A stretch of DNA of 64,000 nt from Sphingobium sp. Z007 (GTDB lineage: Bacteria > Pseudomonadota > Alphaproteobacteria > Sphingomonadales > Sphingomonadaceae). The notes under the pieces are model-generated. The model had not been told where the DNA came from. It saw only the letters and a list, made by a program, of their open reading frames with translations, and did no database searches. The stretch lies in assembly GCF_900013425.1 (NCBI RefSeq), contig NZ_FBXK01000003.1:1-64000 (forward strand), written 5' to 3'. This document shows, piece by piece, positions 32,578-39,955 of this stretch (position 1 is its first letter; every line of letters starts with the position of its first letter). Position numbers and translations under genes: made by a program.

Positions 32578-33022
32578 GCGCGGCGCGCGCGCCGATCTGG
32601 GCGACAAGCAGCCCGTTGCCGGCGCTGGGTTCAAGGATGACATCGTCAGCATCGACATTGGCGAGCAGGACGGCGACGGCCGCGATATCGACCGGGGTCG
32701 AGAATTGTTGCCACTCGATCTGCTCTTCGCTGCGGACGGTCTGGGTCGGCAGCCTGCCCGCAAGGGCGATGATCCGTGGGACGTCTTCCAGGGTCGAAGG
32801 CTTTCGATCGTTCGAATGCAGATGAAGCGCGAGTGCGTGCTCGAGAACCTCAAAGCTGTCGCGCTGCGTCCACCGGCCGTTCGCGTCGGTGCCACCAAAG
32901 GCGGCGACCATCGCGTCGTTCAGAACCCGACGTGTGATGGGCATGTCGGCTTGAAGGTAGGGCAAGAGGCGGCGCGCAGCTTCGCGGTCGGCGCGATCCG
33001 CCGCGTCGAAGAGGTCGGTCAT
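32573..33022 (-). pseudogene. Strawberry-notch gene, 5' part
   Basis: First 148 native codons, starting MTDLFDAADRADREAARRLL, with the cysteine-free N-terminal helical domain and methyltransferase motif I, LEPSAGNGLLVAQIGAR. The stop TAG is formed by the IS end. Downstream coding resumes at 29788 after the element. The product would be a truncated methyltransferase without its NPPF motif. Confidence 0.85.
32578..32583. repeat. Target-site duplication, right copy (GCGCGG)
   Basis: Matches 29783-29788; see the left copy. Confidence 0.75.
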
Positions 33023-33071
33023 GTCGGGATCTCCTGTGTCGCTGCACCCTCGGCAGCATCACATTCCCGAT

Positions 33072-33088
33072 CCCCCTCCCCTCTTTCC
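33072..33088 (-). promoter_or_regulatory. Purine-rich upstream element, copy g
   Basis: Minus-strand GGAAAGAGGGGAGGGGG, 50-66 bases upstream of the strawberry-notch start. Confidence 0.45.
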
Positions 33089-33170
33089 TTGGTTCGGTGG
33101 CGATGAGCGTCGACAGCCGCTCGACAGAAGAGGCAGGCTGATCGATATTGGCCGAAACACGGAGGGCATC

Positions 33171-33749
33171 TTGGTCGACGATAATCTTCTGACTCTGACC
33201 GCGGACATTGTTGCCGCGCATGTTTCCAACAACTCGATTGCGGTCGCGGACCTGCCGAATTTGATCGGAAGTGTTTTCGGCGCGCTGAACAGTTTGCTCA
33301 ACCCGGCGCCTTTCGCGCTGGAAAAGGCGACGCCTGCCGTCTCCGTGCGCGGTTCGATCAAGCCAGACTATCTGGTGTGCCTGGAGGACGGGAAAAAGCT
33401 GACGATGCTCAAGCGGTACCTGTCCACAAACTTCAATATGACGCCGGATGAGTATCGAACAAAGTGGGGGCTTCCGAAGGACTATCCGATGGTTGCGCCA
33501 AACTATGCCGAGCGTCGGCGGGCACTTGCACTTGCCATTGGGCTTGGCCGCAAAGGGGGGAGAAAGGCCGAGGCCGTAGTTGATGCGGCTGCGGGGCCTG
33601 TGTCGGAGGCCGCTAAGACCGGACGGAGAAAGCTTGGCATTTCGGGAGCGAAAGCGGCCGCCGTCGACGTAGCGCAGAACGGCCCTGAAGCGGTGGAGGT
33701 AGTTTCAAAACCCGCGCCTCGCCGCCGCAGTAAGGCGCTTCCTAAGTAG
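33171..33749 (+). CDS. MucR/Ros-family regulator with degenerate zinc site
   Basis: 192 residues with a TTG start at 33171 (GGAGG six bases upstream). LTLTADIVAAHVSNNSIAVA, NLIGSVFGAL, MTPDEYRTKWGLPKDYPMVA and PNYAERRRALA are the MucR pattern. The zinc finger normally reads C..C/D...H....H; here CLEDGKKLTMLKRYLSTNF has Tyr at the first His position and no His at the second. DNA binding may therefore be altered. The last ~75 residues are an unusual Ala/Lys/Arg tail resembling a histone H1-like segment. Its 3' end overlaps the convergent Toprim gene by 8 bases. Confidence 0.85.
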   Translation: MVDDNLLTLTADIVAAHVSNNSIAVADLPNLIGSVFGALNSLLNPAPFALEKATPAVSVRGSIKPDYLVCLEDGKKLTMLKRYLSTNFNMTPDEYRTKWGLPKDYPMVAPNYAERRRALALAIGLGRKGGRKAEAVVDAAAGPVSEAAKTGRRKLGISGAKAAAVDVAQNGPEAVEVVSKPAPRRRSKALPK

Positions 33750-34611
33750 AGCCGACCGACCAAGCGCGGTTGCGACGCTCCGCGTCGAGTGCCTTTGCCC
33801 AATCTTTGAATTTTGACGGCGGTGGTGATCGACGGATGTGCAGGTCCGGGCGGGCGTAATGTTCTTCAGCCAATGCGCCCGCGCGCTTTCCTTCGGGGTC
33901 ATTGTCTTCGGCGATCAGCAAGCTGGTAACGCCCGGCGGGATGATGAGCTGGTTCAAGCGCCGGGCGCCGAGCGACGCGCAACAGGGAATTTCGTTCAGC
34001 CGCCAGAACGCGTCCGCAGTCTCGAACCCTTCGGCGATCGCTAGCGTGGAGCCCCCTCCCCTTCCCCACCAAGCGCCAGACAGCGGCGTGCCGAGCATGA
34101 CTTTGCGGACGTAGTCGGCGGTGTTCTCGTCCAAAAAGATTCGCTGAATCGCGACGAGCTTCCTGATTTCGCGCACCGCGATGAGTAGCGCAGGCAAAAA
34201 AACCGTCTTCGGTTTCGGGAGATACGGGCATCGCGGGTGGAATCGAATGTCCGGCGGTGGAGGCAGGAGATTGCGGCGCGCAAGATAGCGCTCGGCAAGC
34301 GTGCCCCGGACATCGATCGCTTGATCCCAGATCCTCTGGACGTTTGCAGCGCGTGGAGGGTTGGCCGGGTCAGGCAGCGCATAATGCTGGCCAAGGCGAA
34401 CGCGACGAAGCTCGCGGAGCACGTCGTCCCGGGAGCATCCGGCGAAGCAGGTGACGAGAATGCCACGGTCGCCTTGCCGGATCGATAGGCTCGGATCGCT
34501 GTCAGCATGCGCAGGGCATTGGCACATCGCGACATAGCCGCTCCAGGTGCCACCAAGGGCTCCGACTAAGTCTACAAGCTCCTGTGAGGGGCGTTTGGCT
34601 GTAAGCGGCAT
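33742..34611 (-). CDS. Toprim domain primase-like protein
   Basis: 289 residues. The N-terminal zinc site CQCPAHADSDPSLSIRQGDR with CFAGC (C30, C32, H35, C55, C59) is like CHC2 primase zinc ribbons. A Toprim core follows with LAIAEGFETADAFW (the catalytic Glu) and LLIAEDNDPEG (the acidic DxD-like motif). Such proteins prime or assist plasmid replication. Starts MPLTAKRPSQELVDLVGALG. It lies directly downstream of repA in the same direction. Confidence 0.85.
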   Translation of the reverse strand: MPLTAKRPSQELVDLVGALGGTWSGYVAMCQCPAHADSDPSLSIRQGDRGILVTCFAGCSRDDVLRELRRVRLGQHYALPDPANPPRAANVQRIWDQAIDVRGTLAERYLARRNLLPPPPDIRFHPRCPYLPKPKTVFLPALLIAVREIRKLVAIQRIFLDENTADYVRKVMLGTPLSGAWWGRGGGSTLAIAEGFETADAFWRLNEIPCCASLGARRLNQLIIPPGVTSLLIAEDNDPEGKRAGALAEEHYARPDLHIRRSPPPSKFKDWAKALDAERRNRAWSVGST

Positions 34612-34639
34612 AATTCTACCTCCTGCTTACAAGCTCGGA

Positions 34640-34658
34640 CCCCCTTCCCTTTTTTCTC
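34640..34658 (-). promoter_or_regulatory. Purine-rich upstream element, copy h
   Basis: Minus-strand GAGAAAAAAGGGAAGGGGG, 30-47 bases upstream of the Toprim gene. The most divergent copy. Confidence 0.35.
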
Positions 34659-34707
34659 TGGTCCGATCGTTGAGGACAGACTCCCCCGGCGCCGCGTTCA
34701 CGCGAAC

Positions 34708-34728
34708 GGCTCGGAGATCATCGGTCAG
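34708..34728. repeat. Iteron-like copy at the repA 3' end
   Basis: GGCTCGGAGATCATCGGTCA, nearly identical to copies at 36413-36432 and 36475-36495 in the origin; it overlaps the repA stop codon. Confidence 0.55.
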
Positions 34729-36029
34729 TCGTCAGGCCGATTCGCGCGGCGCTCGGCGTAACTAATGACGAAGGCTTCCCAGACGCGGAGCCATTCCTTG
34801 TCGGTGCGCTCTTTGTTGAAGTTCGGGCATCCTTTGCGGAAAGCGGCCGTCATGTCGTCCACGGACCAGGGATTTCCCTTTGTCAGGCCGATCTGCCGGA
34901 AACGAGCCTCCCGCGCGCCATAGGATAACGACCCGGTCGGAAACGAGAGAAGCGGCTCCGAGTCCTTTTGAAGCGAGGAGTCGACCTCGCGACGCACCTT
35001 GACCGATGATCTCGGTGCCGTTCCTGGTGCTGCGGCCCCAACGAGTCGGAGGTGAGGCCCTACGAGCTTGCGCTCCATCGGGGCCGGTGAAGGGTGCAAC
35101 ACTACCTTCCGGCCCGAAAGATCGACATTTGCATTCGGATAGACCGCTGACACGATCTGCATCGTCTCGCGGACGGTCTGGCGGAAGCGCTTGCTGTCGG
35201 CCTCGTTACCCAGATGCTTGGCGAGCTGGTCCCAGGAGATGACCTGACCCTTGTCCGAGCCGATTCGCGGCAGCCGATATGCAAGGTAGGTGTAGAGGTC
35301 GAGCGCAGTCGGGGTGCCCTTGAGCTCACGGATAGCGATTTCGTTCAGCGGGACGGCGTGATCAATGAGATGGCTGTAAAAGGCCTCCGACATGCGGATT
35401 TCGCGCGCAAATGAGCCATTCTTGTCGAGCGAGCCTGCATATTCGTTCGAGATTTTGACATCCCGTACAGCGAAGGCGTTGTCGTCGGTCCCGGTCCCAT
35501 CCCACCGAATTTGCCACTCGCAGGCCAGCAGCCGATCGACTTGTTCGCGCATAAGATTGGCAGTGCCCCGCGGGCCGTAGGAGACCGTCTGGTAGCCCAG
35601 TCGGCGCATCCACTCGGTGAAGTTCCTGCCGAGATAGACGTCGCGCGATTGCTTCATCACCGCTTGCGACAAGAGATAGATTAGCGCGACGCGGGGGTAA
35701 GCACCGTATGGCACGCCAAGACTTCGCATGACCGACTTGCCGTTGACATTCTGCAGGACAGGTCTTGGGTTGATTGCGAGCGCGTATTTGCCGTCTTCAC
35801 GAACGATCGGCTGTGTGTCGTCTTTCGGTCGCTTGGTTGGCAGCGACATCGCACACAGGGCAGAATGCAGGAATGCGGGGACCGGTTCTTCGTCCTGGAC
35901 CCGGAGAAAGGCGTCGAGGGTGAGCTGGGTGCCGGCGGTCGTGGCGAGCTTCCGCACGCTTTCTTCGCCGCCGTTGAGCATGGCTAGCGCGTATTGGTGC
36001 CCGAGCGGCCTATGTGGATCCCCATTCAT
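34725..36029 (-). CDS. repA: Plasmid replication initiator RepA
   Basis: 434 residues. Matches plasmid-encoded RepA proteins of large alphaproteobacterial plasmids: FLHSALCAMSLPTKRPKDDT, GLPYGA-type motif here GVPYGAYPRVALIYLLSQAV, GRNFTEWMRRLGYQTV and AIRELKGTPTALDLYTYLAY in order. It should bind the iterons at 36151-36495 to open the origin. The first ATG (MNGDPHRPLGHQYALAMLNG) is used. An iteron-like word also sits inside the gene at 35002-35018. Confidence 0.9.
   Translation of the reverse strand: MNGDPHRPLGHQYALAMLNGGEESVRKLATTAGTQLTLDAFLRVQDEEPVPAFLHSALCAMSLPTKRPKDDTQPIVREDGKYALAINPRPVLQNVNGKSVMRSLGVPYGAYPRVALIYLLSQAVMKQSRDVYLGRNFTEWMRRLGYQTVSYGPRGTANLMREQVDRLLACEWQIRWDGTGTDDNAFAVRDVKISNEYAGSLDKNGSFAREIRMSEAFYSHLIDHAVPLNEIAIRELKGTPTALDLYTYLAYRLPRIGSDKGQVISWDQLAKHLGNEADSKRFRQTVRETMQIVSAVYPNANVDLSGRKVVLHPSPAPMERKLVGPHLRLVGAAAPGTAPRSSVKVRREVDSSLQKDSEPLLSFPTGSLSYGAREARFRQIGLTKGNPWSVDDMTAAFRKGCPNFNKERTDKEWLRVWEAFVISYAERRANRPDD
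35002..35018. repeat. Iteron-like copy inside repA
   Basis: ACCGATGATCTCGGTGC, the inverted form of the iteron word, in coding sequence. May be used for handcuffing or autoregulation, or may be coincidental. Confidence 0.35.
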
Positions 36030-36267
36030 GGTCTGCCCTTCCCCCCGAATCAGCCGAGGGTTGTGTCAGGCATCTTTCAACAGCTTTGAGGAGCGAAATC
36101 AACCCTGTTGGCAGTTGCAGAGCGGAATTGGCCTTGAGACTTGCAAGAATACCGATGATGTCGGTGCCGTTTTTATCGTCAGACCACCCTACCCCCTTCA
36201 AATTCGAAAAATCAAAACGATTCGCGAATCGGTTTTTCTTAGGTTGATTCTAGTAATAGGTATGGGC

Positions 36268-36346
36268 TCCGACATCATCGGTCAGCTCGCACCGACATCA
36301 TCGTTCTGGTGCACCGACATCATCGGAAAGTACCGACATCATCGGT
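36268..36346. repeat. Central iteron cluster (four CCGACATCATCG words)
   Basis: Copies start near 36268, 36291, 36313 and 36332, spaced about 19-23 bases apart, about two helical turns, all in the same orientation. The DnaA box follows three bases after the last. Confidence 0.8.
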
Positions 36347-36348
36347 AG

Positions 36349-36357
36349 TTATCCACA
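36349..36357 (+). promoter_or_regulatory. DnaA box
   Basis: TTATCCACA, an exact consensus DnaA box, immediately after the iteron cluster. Confidence 0.85.
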
Positions 36358-36544
36358 GACTGCAGTTCGGACCTGCCATTACGTCACACGATTGGCCCAC
36401 GACTCAGAGTGGCTCCGAGATCATCGGTCATGAGGCGCCATGCGTTGGCCCGATAACTTGCTACGGGGCAAAGGGCTCGGAGATCATCGGTCATGTTGTA
36501 AGTTTGATGGCCATTTTGTTGCTCAAAACTGCCAACGCGGCTAT

Positions 36545-36564
36545 TGTGGGTCATCAAACCCACA
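36545..36564. promoter_or_regulatory. Inverted-repeat operator before parA
   Basis: TGTGGGTCATCAAACCCACA, a 7-bp-arm inverted repeat ending 13 bases before the parA start. ParA proteins of this class, with an N-terminal HTH, repress their own operon from such a site. Confidence 0.6.
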
Positions 36565-36577
36565 GAAGCGGAATCCG

Positions 36578-37780
36578 ATGGCCACTGACGCAACCCTAAC
36601 TCAACCGGATGACCTGATCGAGGGTGGTCTGGATGTCCTTCACAGGAAAGCGCTGACGATCCTCAAACGCATCCGGGATAGTGCGGTCGATCCCGAGACA
36701 GGTCAGAAACGCGGCCCCACCTTCCCGATCTCAAAAGCCGCTGCGCTGGTTGGCAGAACTGCCTCAGCTGTGCGGGAGGCTGAACGTGATGGTCGGCTTC
36801 CCGAGCGCGACCGGACTGGATCAGGCCATCGGGTTCAGTACACCCTGGAAGAACTCGACCACATGCGCGAGGTCTTTGGTACACGGCCCTGGCGCGAGCC
36901 GACAGATACGCCGGCTATTATCTCGGTTTGCAATTTCAAAGGCGGTGTCGGCAAATCGACGATTGCCCTGCATCTTGCGCAGCATTTCGCGATCCACGGC
37001 TACCGCGTGCTCTTCATCGACTGTGATAGCCAGGCGTCTTCGACGATGATGTTTGGCTATCGGCCCGACGTAGATCTGGAGGAGGAAGACACACTCTACG
37101 GGCACTTCCATAATCCGGAATTGCTCGGCGTGCGGAAGATTATCCGCAAGACGCATTTTTATAACCTGGATCTTATCCCGTCGAACTTGCGGCTGTATAA
37201 CCTCGAGTACGAGATTGCCGGCTACATGGCGAAGAACCAGAACATGGAGATTATCGATCTCATCGCGGAAGCGATTGACACGGTAGTCGAGGATTACGAC
37301 ATTGTGATCATGGATCCGCCGCCAGCGCTAGGCATGGTGTCGATGGCCGTCCTCCAGGCCGCTAACTGCATGGTGATCCCAGTGCCCCCCAGCCTTGTGG
37401 ACTTTGCCTCGACGGTCTCTTTCATCGACATGACGCGGACCACGATGAAGCAGCTCGAGCAAATTGCCGGCCGTGGCCGTCCCGCTTACAATTTCATCAG
37501 GCTGGTTGGCAGTCGGGTGGACGAGAGCAAGTCAATGCATCGCGAGATTCTCTCGATGATGCGACAGGTTTTCGGCGGCTCAATGACCCAATCGGTGATG
37601 GTGACGAGCGCCGAAATCGACAATGCGAGCTCGCGAATGAAAACGGTGTTCGAACTAGAAAAACCGGTCACATCGCATGAGGTTTACAATCGTTGCATGA
37701 GGCATCTGAACGACGTTTGCAGAGACATCGAACAGGATGTTCTGCGGACCTGGGCGAGCAGGGCAGGGGGCAAGGTCTGA
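36578..37780 (+). CDS. parA: Partition ATPase ParA (type Ia)
   Basis: 400 residues. N-terminal HTH (about 48-88, FPISKAAALVGRTASAVREA) then the Walker ATPase: CNFKGGVGKSTIALHLAQHF (deviant Walker A, 118-137), VLFIDCDSQASSTMMFG and VIMDPPPALG. The long N-terminus with a HTH makes it a P1-type ParA that is also the operon repressor. The ATG at 36578 follows the inverted repeat; GAAGCGGAAT is a weak ribosome-binding site. Confidence 0.9.
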   Translation: MATDATLTQPDDLIEGGLDVLHRKALTILKRIRDSAVDPETGQKRGPTFPISKAAALVGRTASAVREAERDGRLPERDRTGSGHRVQYTLEELDHMREVFGTRPWREPTDTPAIISVCNFKGGVGKSTIALHLAQHFAIHGYRVLFIDCDSQASSTMMFGYRPDVDLEEEDTLYGHFHNPELLGVRKIIRKTHFYNLDLIPSNLRLYNLEYEIAGYMAKNQNMEIIDLIAEAIDTVVEDYDIVIMDPPPALGMVSMAVLQAANCMVIPVPPSLVDFASTVSFIDMTRTTMKQLEQIAGRGRPAYNFIRLVGSRVDESKSMHREILSMMRQVFGGSMTQSVMVTSAEIDNASSRMKTVFELEKPVTSHEVYNRCMRHLNDVCRDIEQDVLRTWASRAGGKV

Positions 37781-37785
37781 GGGCG

Positions 37786-37801
37786 GTTGCCACGTGGCAA
37801 C
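37786..37801. promoter_or_regulatory. parS candidate 1
   Basis: GTTGCCACGTGGCAAC, a perfect 16-bp palindrome six bases after the parA stop. Confidence 0.75.
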
Positions 37802-37864
37802 TGCCGCGAAAGGCGCGGTGTGACGCAAGCCGCCGAAGGCCGTTTGGACCGGCTATTTGACAAA

Positions 37865-37884
37865 GAGTTGCCACGTGGCAACTC
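37865..37884. promoter_or_regulatory. parS candidate 2
   Basis: GAGTTGCCACGTGGCAACTC, a perfect 20-bp palindrome containing the same 16-bp core. Confidence 0.75.
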
Positions 37885-37976
37885 AGGCATAAGTACAGCA
37901 AAAACAATAGATTGAACGAAGTGATTATGCAAAGCCGCCAGTCGAACCTACCCAATCAGGAAGTGCCCCATGCAGG

Positions 37977-37998
37977 CGAGTTGCCACGTGGCAACTCG
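37977..37998. promoter_or_regulatory. parS candidate 3
   Basis: A perfect 22-bp palindrome around the core GTTGCCACGTGGCAAC, the longest of the three, 50 bases before parB. Three identical cores between parA and parB strongly suggest the centromere. Confidence 0.75.
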
Positions 37999-38048
37999 GA
38001 GTTGGTGAGGGGGGCAAAGGCGGCTAAAAGTGAAGAAGGAATGGGCCG

Positions 38049-39032
38049 ATGAGCAAGGGAAATAAGGGCTTCGGCTCGCAATTCACGGAAGGTCTCGACG
38101 ACGAGGAAAATCTCGACAAGTCGAACCCCGCTGAAGGCATCATGGCGAGTCGCAGCCAAACGCTGGCGCGCATCGCCACGGGCAAGTCCGTGGCCGACCG
38201 GACCGAGTGGGTGGACCCCGCGAAATGCCGTCCCTGGCGAATGCACAATCGCGATCTCGACCATCTGTCGGAGGAGAGCTGCCGCGATCTGATCGACTCT
38301 TTCCTCTCCGCTAAGAAGCAGCGGATTCCGGCGATCGTTCGCAGACTGAAGGACGATCCCGAGTTCGACTACGAGATTATCGCGGGTGTCCGGCGCTGGT
38401 GGACCGTGAAGTGGCTACGCGCTCACCATCACCCCGAATACGAGTATCTGGTGACAATCCAGAGCGTCACGGATGAGGAAGCGTTCAGGGTTTCAGATGT
38501 CGAGAACCGCTCGCGGAAAGACATCTCGGATTGGGAACGCGCCAAGGAATATACGATTGCGCTGGCTGAGTTCTACGAAGGTTCGCAGTCCCAGATGGCC
38601 GACCATCTGAACCTGTCCAAATCTTGGCTCAGCCGGTTGCTGGACGTTGCGCGTTTGCCCGATGTCCTGATCGTTGCATTCTCGGACACGCACGATATCA
38701 CGGTTCGCGTGGCGCGGGACATCAAGCCGCTTGCTGGTGACGCGAAGACGCTCGCAAAGATGCGGGATGAGGCCGAGCGGATCGAGGAGGAGCGCACCAC
38801 GAAGGGATTGAAGATCAGCGGGCCCGAAGTTGCCAAGCGTCTCGTGAAGGCGACGGTTGAGCCTGTGGCGAAGTCTCCGAGCGAAAAGGAGCTAACCGGC
38901 AAAGGTGGCAAGGTGATCTTGCGTTACACAAAGGCGAGGGGAGGGGGCCTTACCATCAAGGTGCCACCCAAGGCAGACGCAACACCGGCCGAATTGCTCA
39001 AGGCAATCGAAGGCGTCCTGGCGCAGCGCTAA
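38049..39032 (+). CDS. parB: Partition protein ParB
   Basis: 327 residues. IIAGVRRWWTVKWLRAH (ParB arginine box), DVENRSRKDISDWERAKEY and a HTH (QMADHLNLSKSWLSRLLDVA) mark the CTPase/DNA-binding core. The C-terminal part (about 270-327) is a small dimerisation domain. Starts MSKGNKGFGSQFTEGLDDEE with AGAAGGAATGGGCCG upstream. Expected to bind the three palindromes upstream. Confidence 0.9.
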   Translation: MSKGNKGFGSQFTEGLDDEENLDKSNPAEGIMASRSQTLARIATGKSVADRTEWVDPAKCRPWRMHNRDLDHLSEESCRDLIDSFLSAKKQRIPAIVRRLKDDPEFDYEIIAGVRRWWTVKWLRAHHHPEYEYLVTIQSVTDEEAFRVSDVENRSRKDISDWERAKEYTIALAEFYEGSQSQMADHLNLSKSWLSRLLDVARLPDVLIVAFSDTHDITVRVARDIKPLAGDAKTLAKMRDEAERIEEERTTKGLKISGPEVAKRLVKATVEPVAKSPSEKELTGKGGKVILRYTKARGGGLTIKVPPKADATPAELLKAIEGVLAQR

Positions 39033-39064
39033 CCACCGCACGGGCACTGTGCCGGGCTATAGCT

Positions 39065-39952
39065 TCAGGAGGTTGCCGAGTTGTACTTCTCAGCGATGCT
39101 GCCAGTTATGGAGTGTCGCACTCGGCCGCCAAAATTCTGCCGGATGAAATCGCCCGCGTCCGGGCTCTTGGCTCCGACGAAATTCTGCGCATGACCGACG
39201 GTAGATCGGTTCTGCCTCAGGATGAGTTCGCGCTCGGGTAGAGCTGCGATGCGATCGGCGAGGGAACGCGATCCTGCGGCCACGAAGAGCTTGTTCGGCG
39301 CAATCGGGAGCGTGACGTATGAGGACCGATCACCGAGCCAGGCGAAACTTGTGGGGACGTCGAGCGGCCAATCGGAGACCCAGAACTCTCGCCGGTTTGT
39401 AGTCGTGATCACGCGCCAATCCATGTTGATGAAGGATCGTCCGCGCTCTGCATCGTCGATGACGGTCCTCAAGATTTCCATCTGAAGCGCGCTGACGGCG
39501 TCGGGCGGAAGTTCGGCGGGAGGGTCGATGCCAAGAAGAGCCTTGCCGCCCTCGGGAGCGACGAGGGCTCCAACAGCCTCTTTCAGTCCGCGCATGTCGA
39601 GCGGCGTGCGAAACCAGAGCGACATGACGAAGCGGCCCCAATCCGAGCGCTGACCATCGCTGAGCTCGTTGAGCCGCCCCTCTAGCAGCACCGTGTGGAC
39701 CTTCGCCGCCGCAGCATCGATGACCTGCATGAACAACGTCTCCATCTGCTGCGCATGCTCGGGCGGGAAGCCGACGGTCTTGTAGAGGTTGCGCTCGAAA
39801 CACACGCTCTTAGGTGAGGCGGGCTCGCAGTCGATCTGGCCGATACGATTGCGCCAGTAGCGCAGCAGCATATCGCCGTCCTTCCATGCCTTCAGGAGAA
39901 ATTCTGGAATAAAATGGTGGCGCGATGGGGGATTCTGCGGCTTGGACGGCAT
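39065..39952 (-). CDS. DUF4238 domain-containing protein
   Basis: 295 residues. RHHFIPEFLLKAWKDGDMLL near the N-terminus and FVMSLWFRTPLDMRG are the DUF4238 pattern (HHxxPxxxLxxF). Cytosolic, function unknown; members are scattered on mobile elements and may be defence-related, which is inference. Three bases separate it from the upstream gene. Confidence 0.8.
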   Translation of the reverse strand: MPSKPQNPPSRHHFIPEFLLKAWKDGDMLLRYWRNRIGQIDCEPASPKSVCFERNLYKTVGFPPEHAQQMETLFMQVIDAAAAKVHTVLLEGRLNELSDGQRSDWGRFVMSLWFRTPLDMRGLKEAVGALVAPEGGKALLGIDPPAELPPDAVSALQMEILRTVIDDAERGRSFINMDWRVITTTNRREFWVSDWPLDVPTSFAWLGDRSSYVTLPIAPNKLFVAAGSRSLADRIAALPERELILRQNRSTVGHAQNFVGAKSPDAGDFIRQNFGGRVRHSITGSIAEKYNSATS

Positions 39953-39955
39953 GAG

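Larger units (their letters stand above)
36030..36577. other. Replication origin region (oriV)
   Basis: 548 bases between repA and parA. It holds seven iteron words with a CATCATCGGT or GATCATCGGT core: 36151-36166 (inverted), 36268-36283, 36291-36304, 36313-36326, 36332-36346, 36413-36432 and 36475-36495. A consensus DnaA box is present, as is an AT-rich segment around 36170-36260 suitable for unwinding. It also contains the divergent repA and parA promoters. Confidence 0.85.

Noticed and set aside
37786..37998. CRISPR-like array from three similar repeats
   Set aside because: Only three palindromic words with unequal spacing (79 and 112 bases) between parA and parB; better explained as parS sites.
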